A stretch of DNA of 64,000 bases from Hormoscilla sp. GM7CHS1pb (GTDB lineage Bacteria > Cyanobacteriota > Cyanobacteriia > Cyanobacteriales > Desertifilaceae): assembly GCA_014323675.1 (NCBI GenBank), contig JACONN010000002.1, positions 1,780,001 to 1,844,000 on the forward strand, given 5' to 3'. Made by a program: the position numbers and the translations under genes. The notes under the pieces were generated by a model. That model was not told the origin of the DNA. It saw only the letters and a list, made by a program, of their open reading frames with translations, and did no database searches. Shown here in pieces: positions 48,571 to 58,337 of this stretch. Within the stretch, counting starts at the first letter, position 1. Each line of letters begins with the position of its first letter.

Positions 48571-48759
48571 TCAATAAGATTCGTCGGAGATCGCCACAAT
48601 TACTACAGTGATATTATCCCGTCCGCCCTTGTCTTTCGCGGTGTCAATCAGAGTTTGGGCAGCTTTTTCACTGGCGCGAATGGTTTTGAGTTTAGACTCA
48701 ATCTGGTGGTCAGAGAGTTCTTCAGTCAATCCGTCACTGCAAATAAGTAGGCGATCGCC
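48571..48759 (-). pseudogene. PP2C-type protein phosphatase, C-terminal fragment (disrupted gene)
   Basis: Reading minus, GDRLLICSDGLTEELSDHQI and KDKGGRDNITVVIVAI are the C-terminal metal-binding motifs of PP2C phosphatases (SDGLT and GGRDNITV). The preceding part of the same gene lies 2 kb away at 50814-51374. The break falls in the codons for GDR, inside a GCGATCGCC that is duplicated on both sides of the insertion. Confidence 0.85.
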
Positions 48760-48886
48760 GGGTGCATCCCAGTTTGGCAATAAGTATAAATGCTGAGTTG
48801 ATGAAGTTTCGAGATCGTGTTAGGCTTACAGAGTAGGCAAACGTTACCCCTGAAATTATGAATCCTGAGAAGTTGGCTCAAATTCA

Positions 48887-49137
48887 GGTGGTGATAAATA
48901 TGTAGTGATGCATTATATCCCGATAAACATTTGTTGTAATAATGTACAAAATACCAAATAGCTCCGATGTGATTTTCTAGTTTCTTGGAGAATGATAATG
49001 TTTTACGAACCGGTGGTGATAAATATGTAGTGATGCATTATCTATCCCGATAAACATTTGTTGTAATAATGTACAAAATACCAAATAGCTCCGATGTGAT
49101 TTTCTAGTTTCTTGGAGAATGATAATGTTTTACGAAC
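48887..49137. repeat. 125-bp tandem duplication of an IS1-type 3' end
   Basis: The segment starting GGTGGTGATAAATATGTAGT at 48887 is repeated from 49012 with only small differences (an extra CT near 49040). The second copy runs on into the IS1 transposase frame, so the first copy is a duplicated terminus. Confidence 0.85.
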
Positions 49138-49359
49138 CAAACGACTAATTCTTTGTCTTAATGTGTTGTTTAGCCTTTCAATATGATTAGTTTTTCCAGT
49201 TTCTTTACCTACTGGTTTATGACGTTTTTTGGGGATTACTGTGTTATAAGCTTCCCAAAAATCTGTGTAAAAAACTGCACATTGCCGATAAACAGGAGGT
49301 AAAGATTTCCACAATTTTTTTGCCGATTCCCGACTGCGCTCGCACCCAAAAATGGGATA
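49042..49359 (-). pseudogene. IS1-family transposase, C-terminal remnant
   Basis: Minus-strand frame: KLWKSLPPVYRQCAVFYTDF followed by WEAYNTVIPKKRHKPVGKET and NHIERLNNTLRQRISRLVRK, the catalytic core and C-terminus of IS1 transposases. The N-terminal half is absent because the ISKra4-type terminus GGGTGCATCCCAG begins at 49360. Confidence 0.8.
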
Positions 49360-49485
49360 TCGAAGCGGGTGCATCCCAGTTTTGCAATCGGTAAAAATAC
49401 TCAGGATACAAGCGGTCACGTTCGGTGGCAGTATGATTAGTCGTCATCAAGTAATGTCTTGTTTGACTCACCTGGAGAATACTCC

Positions 49486-50715
49486 ATTAAGATAAGCACG
49501 CTCCGGGCCCCCTACGCTGCGAGATGCCGTAGAACCTGTGGGACATTGGCGGCTTTCCACTGCGCTCCTGAAATCTTTATCCGTGCTGCCTTCTGTGTAT
49601 CGTTGATTCTACATCTCCCGAACCAATCGAAATGCCAACAGCAAGATAATAGCCATAGTTGACAATGCGGTGGCGATGCTTGGTCACATAGGCCCTAAAA
49701 TTCTCCACCCGTGGATGATCCCAATCATCAAATTCTTTGAGGGCCTCTTCTACCTTACCAGACCATAAGAGGGCTTTTATTCGTGCTAGTCTAGAGCTGG
49801 ACCCGCCGACTTTTTCCAGGTTTTCCATCAAGTGATACCAATCGAGGATTTCTTGACGAAAGATGGTCGTACCAATCTCGGCAAATAGATTCCAGATACC
49901 ATCATGACCATCTCCGAGACACACCAGCGGATTGGCCAAAGGCTGCTGATTGACCCATTTGACCAGTCCAGCATTGTCCCGAAAGAAAGCAGCTACCCCC
50001 AGGTCATGCAGATTGACCCCCTTGTAATCGCGCCACTCACAGGGAAACCCTGGCGGGGTCCGCAAGCGCACTTTCCCCCCGTCAATGCTCATTTCTTCAA
50101 TGACTTCGGAAGCAGAAGCTGTCGGCAACTTACAGGAAGGACTGGGCGGACTGGGCTCTTTTCCTTGAGTCGGGCTTATTTCTTCTTGGGCTTCGGAGGC
50201 AAGAGGCAACTCTTTGGAAGGACCGGGATCGTTCCCTTTTGGAGGGCTCATTTTTTCTTGGGCTTCGGAGGCAAGAGGCAATTCTTTGGAATGGCGCTGC
50301 ACCAGTCGTTGCTGGGTTCCCCGGGAGACGGGAATCCCCGTGAGCACCTTAATATCTTCCTCGGCGTGTTCATAGGAAGAGTTCGCACTCAGTAACAAGC
50401 AACATTTCTCCAGATAGGGGCTCCACTGGCTAGAGGGTAAAACATCAAAAAATGCCGCTTGTTTGGAGGTAATTGCAATCTTGCCCAAAATGCTGTTTAA
50501 GATTCGGACTCGCCCGGCAGTGGTGCCACTGCTGTTTTGGATAAAAAAAGGGCAATTTCTGGACTGACGTATTGGAGTAACTGCTCACGGACAGTAGCTT
50601 CAAGTCCTTCAAGCGTTTTCAATTGTTCTGGAACAGTCGCTTGAGCCTCCTCATACAACAAGGCAGCGATGCCCAAAGCATATGATTGAATTTGAGCCAA
50701 CTTCTCAGGATTCAT
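49486..50715 (-). pseudogene. ISKra4-family transposase, frameshifted
   Basis: The leading ORF (50715-50497) begins MNPEKLAQIQSYALGIAALL. The main ORF (50488-49577) has the ISKra4 core: CLGDGHDGIWNLF, RQEILDWYHLMENLEKVGGS and VGISIGSGDVEST. The C-terminus continues in another frame as GAQWKAANVPQVLRH, then AYLNG. An internal Ser/Pro-rich spacer holds two copies of KELPLASEAQE. Frameshifts between the pieces suggest an inactive gene, although the first boundary might be a translational frameshift. Its terminal repeats are GGGTGCATCCCAGTTTTGCA (49360) and GGGTGCATCCCAGTTTGGCA (50813, opposite strand). Confidence 0.8.
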
Positions 50716-50813
50716 AATTTCAGGGGTAACGTTTGCCTACTCTGTAAGCCTAACACGATCTCGAAACTTCATCAACTCAGCATTTATACTTATTGCCAAA
50801 CTGGGATGCACCC

Positions 50814-51374
50814 GCGATCGCCTGCTTGCACGTCTAGGGATTGGACTTCGATTTCGCCCAAGTCATCGCGACCCAGACATTGAGACAATACGTGACGGTA
50901 AGGATGAGTCCGGGCCAGATCGGGACTGAGGGCGCCCGAACTCACAGCACAGGCCACCCAAGTATGATCTTCAGTAATTTGCTCTAGGCCATGTCCCCGC
51001 AACCGATAGAGGCGAGAATCTCCAATATGAGCACACCAGGGTCGGAGTTGATCTTCTCTAAACATCAGCACCACGATCGTTGTTCCCATATCCGATCGTT
51101 CTGGATGCTGCTGTTGATCGAGCAAGATTGCTCGATTTGCCTTTTTTAACGCCTCCTCCAGGAGCTTTGGAGATGCATCGTCAGAAGACCACTTCTCCTG
51201 CAGATAGTTTTTAATAGTCTCAGTAGCGATATGACTTGCCTCTTGACCGCCCGTATGGCCTCCCATGCCATCTGCCACGATAAAAAATCGCCCTTCGGAA
51301 TCGCAATAGTAATGGTCTTGATTGACAGAACGGACAACTCCTGTATCAGTTAGACCTTTAAAGAAGCGTTTCAT
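50814..51374 (-). pseudogene. PP2C-type protein phosphatase, N-terminal fragment (disrupted gene)
   Basis: Begins MKRFFKGLTDTGVVRSVNQD and contains FFIVADGMGGHTGGQEAS and DMGTTIVVLMF, the metal-binding motifs of soluble PP2C (PrpC/Stp type) phosphatases that counteract Hanks kinases. It is cut after LDVQAGDR by the composite element; the last codons GCIPVWQ are read from the insertion. It lies directly downstream of the ubiB-like gene (about 40 bp). Confidence 0.88.
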
Positions 51375-51413
51375 AAATAAGAGTTGGCAGATGAAAACAG
51401 CAATTTAACAATA

Positions 51414-53098
51414 TCAAGGCATACGATCCAGACTGCTGATGGAGCGGAGCAGGCGGAACAGGACGACTGCTAATATTGTCGCTCCAGCCACCACCACCAC
51501 CGCTAACCCTGGATAACCGCTGACAAAGAGTATTGTAGCTGATAATGTCAAAGCAGCGATCGACAATACATAATTAGTTGCCATATTAACGCTACTGAGG
51601 CGTCTAATCAGCCTATCTGTTTCCGTAGAACGGACCCGCAGGCGGATATCTCCCTGTTCTAGCTTATCGAGGGTCATCTCCAGGCGTCGCGGCAGACTCA
51701 AGGCCGTATTACTCACCTCGGCAGCTTGACGGCCAAGTTCGCTAAACAGGTCATTTCCTGACGTAGAGTTTCCATTGGTCATAATCTGCGTGGCAAACGG
51801 TCTTGCTACCTCCATAAAGTTAAACTCCGGGTCTAGGCCCTTACCAACACCTTCTAAAGTAGAGAAGGCCCGCATCACGAAGGTAAAAGTGGCCGGAAAG
51901 CGAAAAGGCTGGTCGTAGGCGATCTCATATAAGTCATCACTGATTTGATTGACCGACTGGTTTTCAAAGGGCCGATCCATAAAATTATCCAGCATATACT
52001 GGATCGATCGCCGCACCGGTCCCATATCTTCGACTTGGGCTAAGGCACCCAACTCGATCAGGGAATTCATCACCCGGTTTCCATCTTTTTGGGCAATGCC
52101 AAAAAAGGTATCTAGGAGTTTCTCCCTCGTGATCGCCTGGATCTGCCCCATCATACCGAAATCATAGAATATCAGCTCCCCTTCTGGACTAACTGCAATA
52201 TTACCCGGGTGGGGATCGGCGTGAAAAAAGCCATTGTTGAGGATTTGCATCAGATAGGCCTTGGCACCCTGTTGGGCCAAAGTCTTGCGATCGAGACCGG
52301 CCGCTTCTAGTGCTTCGTAATGGCTAATCTTAATTCCCGGGATGTACTCCAAGGTGAGAACGCGGCCTGATGTATAGCGCCAGTGGACTCTGGGAACCTG
52401 CACCCAGCTACAAGAGCGAAAATTGCGGCGAAAGGTATCGGCATTGCGACCTTCATTAAGATAATCTATCTCTTGCCAGAGGATCCGGCAGCATTCATCA
52501 TAAATGCCGAGCCAGTCGCGACCCCTACCCCATTGAGGATGGTTTTGAAAGTAGCGGGTAATGCCCTTGAGAATGCCCAAATCTATGGTAAATAGCTGCC
52601 GCAACCCCGGTCGTTGCACCTTTACTACTACCTCTTCGCCGGTGTGTAGCATAGCCCTATGGACTTGACCTAAGCTAGCTGCTGCCAGGGGTATGGGGTC
52701 AAAACTGCGGTATAGTTCGGTGATATTCTTACCTAAGTCTTGGCCGACGATCTCCTCCACCTGCTCGTAGCCAAAAGCTGGCACCTTATCTTGGAGTTTA
52801 GAGAGTTCTTCTACATATTCAGTGGGAAATAGATCGGCTCTAGTGGAGAATAACTGCCCTACTTTGATAAACGTAGGGCCCAAATCCAAAAGGCTCTCGC
52901 GGATCCAGACCGCTTGGGAGCGGCGTCTGACCTTTTTCTTGTCGGAAGTCATACCACCCGGTAGCTCCAGGGTTTGCCGTTCAGCCAGAATCCGCCCAGT
53001 AACAGCCAGACAAAGGTCCAGATATCCAGGAATCGCCGGTGACGAGAATATTTGGGGCGATTCCACCGATAAGCCCGTTCGTTATAGGCTTTTTCCAT
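51414..53098 (-). CDS. ABC1/AarF/UbiB family atypical kinase, one frameshift near the N-terminus
   Basis: UbiB-family protein, linked in cyanobacteria and plastids to prenylquinone metabolism. Hallmarks are the KxGQ motif (TFIKVGQLFSTRADLFP), VVVKVQRPGL (ATP-binding Lys), FFHADPHPGNIAV and IFYDFGMMGQI. Two C-terminal membrane segments are visible (about 495-540). The frame is open to 53066, but its first 35 residues look wrong. Another frame from the ATG at 53098 reads MEKAYNERAYRWNRPKY and LLGGFWLNGKPWSYR, and joins GGMTSDKKKVRRRS if one G is added to the GGG run near 52958. The corrected protein is about 561 residues. Confidence 0.88.
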
Positions 53099-53154
53099 GG
53101 GTTCGGTCAGTTTCAAAATGCTTGGTCTGTGTCCAGAGAGAACGAGTTTATGCG

Positions 53155-53475
53155 CTAGCGCGAGCGATAGCGTTGCAACTCAGCTCGTAACTGAGCGGTT
53201 TCTGCCCGCAGTTTATCGATTATCTCTTGCAGGTCCGATGGCTGGGTACCATTGGGGGCAACGGCTATCGGAGTTGTCCGAACCGTTGCTGTTGCTTGGG
53301 CCTGGTCGGCTCGCGCCATCACTTGCTCGGCAAAGTTGCGCCAGCGTTCCCGTTGCTCGGCATCGAACTTACCCAGGGCACTGGCGGCATCTGTCAGGGT
53401 ATATTGTAGCTGCTCGCCGAGAGCTTCTGCTAGGGCCCTGCCAACTAAAAATGCGTAAACAACCGGATTATTCAT
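53155..53475 (-). CDS. Conserved cyanobacterial protein (DUF6825-like)
   Basis: About 106 residues starting MNNPVVYAFLVGRALAEALG, with ALGKFDAEQRERWRNFAEQV and a C-terminal coiled-coil (LQEIIDKLRAETAQLRAELQ). I recall similar thylakoid-associated proteins in cyanobacteria and plants, but a precise role is not known to me. The frame is open upstream to 53556; the ATG at 53475 fits the family N-terminus. It lies just upstream of the ubiB-like gene and may be co-transcribed with it. Confidence 0.65.
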   Translation of the reverse strand: MNNPVVYAFLVGRALAEALGEQLQYTLTDAASALGKFDAEQRERWRNFAEQVMARADQAQATATVRTTPIAVAPNGTQPSDLQEIIDKLRAETAQLRAELQRYRSR

Positions 53476-53634
53476 CAACAGTGGTGTTTGGGGTATCTTA
53501 ACAAAAGTTATTATAACTTGGTTACCCAATCGATTAGTTTCTGACGGGATGAACAACTGCTGTATTTAACCCTCACAAACCTCACTTCGGAGATTGTGCA
53601 AGTACAACATCAGCATCCACTATGGAAATTACCC

Positions 53635-56057
53635 GTGCGATTCGTTTACCGCAAACCACCGGCGATCAACCAGTGAAGGACCGGTAGCGGGGTTTCATTA
53701 GCCCCGACAACTTTTAGATGATGGTGGTGTAAGCCCACCCCTCCAGGTGCAGGAGTGACAGCACTTACCCTACGGTAGCGATGGCATCAATCCGTAAAGC
53801 GGGTATGAAAGGCGCAATGACTGGCAGCCTAAAGCCGGTAACCGCCAAGCAAGTGTCTATGAGGAGCGGAAGCGAAGATTCGTAAACATCGATACCATAA
53901 ACCAGCGAAATCAGGCTGAAACGCTGGCCCCAAAAGGGGAAGGATAATGGTCGCTGGCGAATAGGATTTCGACCAGCAAGCACTGACAATAAACCCGGTG
54001 TAGAGAATCTCTCTAAGGACACAATCAATCATCTGAAGGAACGAGGTAAACCAGTTATGTACTCTCAATCACGGTCGATTAGGTTGAGCAGTCACCACAG
54101 ACGCAAAATCTGCAACACATCAGCAGGTCATAGCTGGGAAAGATTGAGTGGAGAAGCAAATGACTGTCTGTAATGGACAGGATAGAGCTGACGCCCTCAC
54201 GGTTTCAAAAATGTGGAAACTTAGTAGCAGTGCATATGTCACGGAACATCGATAATAGACGAGTGTATGACTGGAAGGCCGTCCCCTGGCGGAAGCTGGA
54301 GAAGACAGTCTTTAAGCTGCAAAAACGAATCTACAGAGCGACCCTAGAAGGCAACAAGCGCTTAGTTCGCAGACTCCAGGGACTATTAACGAGGTCATGG
54401 TCCGCAAAGATGATTGCGGTCAGACAGGTAACTCAGCAGAATCAGGGAAAGAAAACGGCAGGGGTTGACGGCGTTACGGCGCTCAGACCCTCGAAACGAC
54501 AGCCCTTGGTTAAGCAGCTTCAAGTAACGAAAAGGAACAAAGTACACCCGACTCGTAGAGTTTGGATACCAAAGCCTGGACGAGACGAAAAGAGGCCACT
54601 GGGAATACCTACGATGTATGACAGAGCCCTTCAGGGGGTAGTCAAGATAGCGCTCGAACCCGAATGGGAGGCAGTGTTTGAGGCGAATTCCTACGGGTTT
54701 AGACCAGGACGAGGATGTCATGACGCGATTGAGGCAATATTCAACAGCATTAGGTATAAACCCAAATGGGTTCTGGATGCGGATATTGCCAAGTGTTTTG
54801 ATAGAATAAACCACACGGCATTGCTTGAAAAACTAAATAATACATCACCAATCCGTAATTTGATACGGGGATGGTTAAAAGCCGGAGTGATGGACCAGGG
54901 ACTATTCCAACCAACGGAAGCCGGTACCCCACAGGGAGGTGTAATATCCCCGCTGTTGGCCAACATCGCGCTACACGGGTTAGAGACTGAAATCAAAGGG
55001 ATGGTTCCGAAGTCAAGAATAGAACAACAAAAACTAACAGTGGTAAGATATGCCGACGACTTTGTGGTTATACATGAAAACCGAGAGGTAATCATGCAAG
55101 CCAAAGAAGTTGTACAAAAGTGGTTAACCGATATAGGGCTTGAACTCAAGGCCGAAAAGACACGTATCTCCCACACGCTCGATGGGGAAAAACCGGGATT
55201 TGATTTCCTCGGATTCAACATCAGACAATACAGGGAAGGACGATATCATAGCGGAAAAAATACAAACGGCACTCTACTCGGATTCAAAACACTCATCAAA
55301 CCCAGCCAAAAGGCCATAGAAAATCATAAAGACAGACTGCGAGATGTGGTCAAACGCCATAAAGCCGTACCACAGTCAGCTTTGATAGCCAAACTGAACC
55401 CGATAATTCGAGGATGGTGCAACTATTACAAGACGGTGGCTAGCAAGGAGATATTCTCCAGTATGGAGTACTTTCTAGGGACACTGACATGGAAATGGGC
55501 AAGAAATCGACATCCGAATAAGGCAGCAAAATGGGTAGCCAAGAAGTATTGGAAGCCCGAAAATGGCAGACAATGGAACTTCACCGGCAAGCGCAAAAAC
55601 GGAACAGAAATAACGCTATATCGACACTCCGAAACTGAGATAATCAGACACGTAAAAGTGAAAGGTATGGCCAGTCCCATGGATGGAAATCTCGTGTACT
55701 GGAGTAAACGGTTACGAAAGAGCCCGGATGTAAGTACACGGGTGCTAAAGCTGTTGAAAAGGCAGCAGGGCAAATGCGAACGATGCGGACAGGATATTGG
55801 TTCCCTTTCTGTTGTAGTGTAGTGCCTATACGAACTTCCGGAATTGGACCATATCCTACCGACCTCACGGGGAGGGAAAGACTGGTACAGGAACCTACAG
55901 TTGCTACATGATTACTGCCATCACGCCAAATCGGCTGAAGATGGGAGTCATGGTGGGACGCACCTGGTTACAGGAAATTGAAGCTGAGGAGCCGGATGAG
56001 GTGAAAGTCTCACGTCCGGTTTTGAAGACGAGTCGGTCCGGTGACGGACTGGCTTAG
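53635..56057 (+). mobile_element. Group II intron encoding a maturase
   Basis: 5' end GTGCGATTCGTTTACCG at 53635. Domain V lies at 55988-56022 (GAGCCGGATGAGGTGAAAGT, then CTCACGTCCGG) and domain VI at 56023-56056 (GTCGGTCCGGTGACGGACTGGC). The 3' end falls near 56057, where the sequence shared with the second copy (60945, minus) ends within TTAGTTTA. The intron ORF sits in domain IV (54173-55822). The 3' boundary touches the tnpB stop codon (56059) of a minus-strand IS607 element, so the intron lies antisense at the end of that element. Confidence 0.88.
54173..55822 (+). CDS. ltrA: Group II intron reverse transcriptase/maturase, HNH domain disrupted
   Basis: Intron-encoded protein with RT domains 1-7 (GVDGVT, RRVWIPKPGRDEKRPLGIPT, YGFRPGRGCHDAI, DADIAKCFD, GTPQGGVISPLLANI and the catalytic VRYADDFV, residues 293-296), domain X (KAVPQSALIAKLNPIIRGWC) and the start of an HNH endonuclease domain (GKCERCGQD). 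After Gly-Gln-Asp the frame stops early (TAG at 55820). Downstream, in another codon register, the HNH end continues ELDHILPTSRGGKDWYRNLQ. The disrupting stretch (55806-55846) resembles part of the IS630 gene at 38.7 kb. RT and splicing functions may survive; DNA endonuclease is probably lost. The first codons may start at Met22. Confidence 0.9.
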   Translation: MDRIELTPSRFQKCGNLVAVHMSRNIDNRRVYDWKAVPWRKLEKTVFKLQKRIYRATLEGNKRLVRRLQGLLTRSWSAKMIAVRQVTQQNQGKKTAGVDGVTALRPSKRQPLVKQLQVTKRNKVHPTRRVWIPKPGRDEKRPLGIPTMYDRALQGVVKIALEPEWEAVFEANSYGFRPGRGCHDAIEAIFNSIRYKPKWVLDADIAKCFDRINHTALLEKLNNTSPIRNLIRGWLKAGVMDQGLFQPTEAGTPQGGVISPLLANIALHGLETEIKGMVPKSRIEQQKLTVVRYADDFVVIHENREVIMQAKEVVQKWLTDIGLELKAEKTRISHTLDGEKPGFDFLGFNIRQYREGRYHSGKNTNGTLLGFKTLIKPSQKAIENHKDRLRDVVKRHKAVPQSALIAKLNPIIRGWCNYYKTVASKEIFSSMEYFLGTLTWKWARNRHPNKAAKWVAKKYWKPENGRQWNFTGKRKNGTEITLYRHSETEIIRHVKVKGMASPMDGNLVYWSKRLRKSPDVSTRVLKLLKRQQGKCERCGQDIGSLSVVV

Positions 56058-56058
56058 T

Positions 56059-57315
56059 TTAATCATCTTGAACGCTGAAGGCTACAGCCTGCAAAGCTCT
56101 CAGCATAATGTTGAGAGCGCCTACCCAATCTCGCGGGGCTTTATGACCACAATTGGGACATTTGTGGACTTTAGATCCACCAAGTTTTTTATGCACATGG
56201 CCGCATTGGGGGCAAGTTTTGCTAGTGTATGCTTCATTGCAGCGCACTACGAGCACCCCTTTACGTTTAGCAGCCTGTTCTAAATGAGAGGCAAACCGCC
56301 CCATTGCCCAAGTCAGCATATTTCTGACCGACTTACGGTTAATCTTACGATTGGCTTTAACAACCATTTGCGAGATTTGGTAAGTCGGTAAAAATATCAG
56401 CTTATAGTTATTGACAAGTAGACTAGCGGCCTTCCGATGCAGGTCATCCACCAATGCGCGAATCTTGACTCTGAGCCGAGCAATTGCCTTGTTCAATTTA
56501 TACCGCAGGCGTTTGTTGATTTTTCGACTAGCTTTGATTTTCCTGCCGATGAGTTTGTCAAGGTGCAGGCACATCCTCGTCAGACGCCCGATATCTCCCT
56601 TGCCAATCTCTAAGACATTTTCGCCATCATAGCCAGTTAAAAAAGTGCGATTACCTGGATCGAGTGCAATTACTTTATCTGAGCTAGTTGACCGTACCGG
56701 TGTATGTGTTGAGGGAAACAACCGAACCATTGCCCGTTTTGATAAACGAGCTTTGTTCCATATTCACAGTTCGGTGGTAGTTCATGACCTTTAGCAACTG
56801 CAAATGTTGTTCCTTCTACCTTAGTAGAAAACCATTTACCATTACGATAAGCTCCGGGATTGAACTGTATAGTTTGAGATTTATTTTGACAAGAGCGAAA
56901 ACGTAGGTAACACTTGCCACCATTAGCTTTCCTGGATTGACGACTTGCAGAAAGCGCTTCACAAACAGCTTCTTGTCTGGTATTTCCTAAGCACTTAGTC
57001 CACTCGTTTAAAGGTAAACTTTGCAACTGCTGTATATACTGATCTAACGACTGCTTAGGAGCCAGGGACCGACCCTGATTGTAAAATTCTACGCACTGAT
57101 TGTAAACCCAGCGATAAGCAGCCAACCATTTTTTCCAAATCAGATGCTGTTGTCGATCGGGAAAAAGAGGAATCTTAAGTACGTTGTTTGGTTTTGGCTT
57201 ATTACTTTGTCGCAACGGGTTCTTCCCGTAGCACCTGGTTTTCTTCTGTGAGATACTTTCACTTGCCGCATAGCCTACAACTGCCGCAACATCAGATGGA
57301 CAACATATCTTGAAC
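56059..57315 (-). CDS. tnpB: IS607-type TnpB (RuvC nuclease), frameshifted
   Basis: RNA-guided nuclease family found in IS200/IS605 and IS607 elements. The N-terminal part (LKIPLFPDRQQHLIWKKWLA, YRWVYNQCVEFYN) and RuvC part (ALDPGNRTFLTGYDG with the first Asp, RCNEAYTSKTCPQCG with Glu, and PRDWVGALNIML with the last Asp) are in two frames overlapping at 56670-56730. The four-cysteine zinc ribbon is intact (CPQC and CPNC). The frames meet near the codons for CFP/FPST (about 56715). The stop codon at 56059 directly abuts the group II intron, so little or no element 3' end (where the omega RNA scaffold would lie) remains in place. Confidence 0.8.
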
Positions 57316-57640
57316 TTACTCTTGTTCTGGACTGAGCTGCTGAACGTTTTGAACCACGAGTTGGACTGCATTGTCTTTGCATAACCACTCAACCAGTTCC
57401 CATCCAAATCTACAGAATCTGTCGCGGTGGGCAACGATAAGCCGCTGGATATCCTGCTTGACAATTCGTTCCAAAATGGACTTAAATTTTCGCCGTCTAA
57501 AATTGAGCCAGACGACAATTTCTGAAATAAATTCTGCGCCCTCGTATTGGAGGCGCCAGTATTCAACTTGTCGCTCAAAATCGTCAAGTTTGGAATAGCT
57601 TTAGACTCTTGCATAACAAACAATTGTAGTTGGCAACTTG
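57316..57640 (-). pseudogene. IS607 serine resolvase (TnpA) remnant
   Basis: Minus-strand frame ending at the TAA at 57318-57316: SKLDDFERQVEYWRLQYEGA, then FKSILERIVKQDIQRLIVAH and RDRFCRFGWELVEWLCKDN, the catalytic core of IS607 serine recombinases. The N-terminal CYARV is followed by TAA exactly where the catalytic Ser of the ARVSS motif should be. The DNA-binding N-terminus and the C-terminal tail are missing or out of frame. The gene is dead. Confidence 0.75.
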
Positions 57641-57650
57641 ATGCCTGCAA

Positions 57651-58337
57651 ATATGATGATTTATTTTTTGAGAAAACTGCGCTGCCCTCCTGTCCTGTGC
57701 GACGTTATTTTTCCTTCTCTTTCTTACCTTCTAAGGGACTCACCGATGTACTCCCATGTTGGGGGTTGATATTCATACTTCATTTATACTTGAGAAGTCA
57801 ATGGTCGTTTTTGCTGCACTGCATTAGCTTCATTAACTTTGTATTTATGACTATACACACAACATAACTCCGACTGCCAAGCGTAAAAATACGGTAATCA
57901 GCAATACTTTGATTACATTTATTAGTTCATCATGTACTTAACTTGACTTAACTTGACCTCAAATATGAGAGATGCGTAGGTTTATAGGCACTTAGTCGCA
58001 ACTCTATAGTTACTTGGCTCACGGAAAAAAGTATTTAGGGGCAATGGTACTTAAGCCAAGGGGACGGGGTGAAGAGTCTCAATATCTGGTTCGGGCTGTG
58101 TTCCCCGGCATCTCCTGGTGCGGCGTCTCCTGGGAGCGCTAATCGCACGTTCCCAGGAGACGCCTGGGAACGAGGGAGATGCAGGACTCGGACAGGCGAG
58201 ACGCCCGTCCTACGAGGGTCTAGGGGCTGAAATCCTTACCCCCCAATGGTTTGGGCGCTGATCTGGCAGAATGTTTACACAAATGATTTAGGAGCACTAT
58301 ATAAAGATATGGCAATCCCAGATCTTTTGTCAATCAC
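57651..58337. other. Intergenic region between IS607 debris and the PfaA-like gene
   Basis: This 690-bp gap shows no gene. It contains AACTTGACTTAACTTGACC near 57935, a cluster of GGGAACG/CGTTCCC inverted repeats (CGTCTCCTGGGAGCG, then CGTTCCCAGGAGACGCC, 58120-58170) and one copy of the dispersed GGACAGGCGAGACGCCCGTC element (58193-58216). Confidence 0.6.

Larger units (their letters stand above)
48760..50813. mobile_element. Composite insertion in the PP2C gene: ISKra4-like ends, IS1 remnant inside, 9-bp target duplication
   Basis: The insert is flanked by GCGATCGCC on both sides (48751-48759 and 50814-50822). Its outer 127 bp on each side (48760-48886 and 50687-50813) are perfect inverted repeats beginning GGGTGCATCCCAGTTTGGC. 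The right arm is the 5' end of an ISKra4-type element running minus (49360-50813). The left arm is an inverted copy of the same end, including the first 11 codons of its leading ORF. Between them lie a tandemly duplicated IS1-type 3' end and an IS1 transposase remnant. Removing the insert and one duplicate restores the phosphatase frame exactly (QAGDRLLICSDG). Confidence 0.85.
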
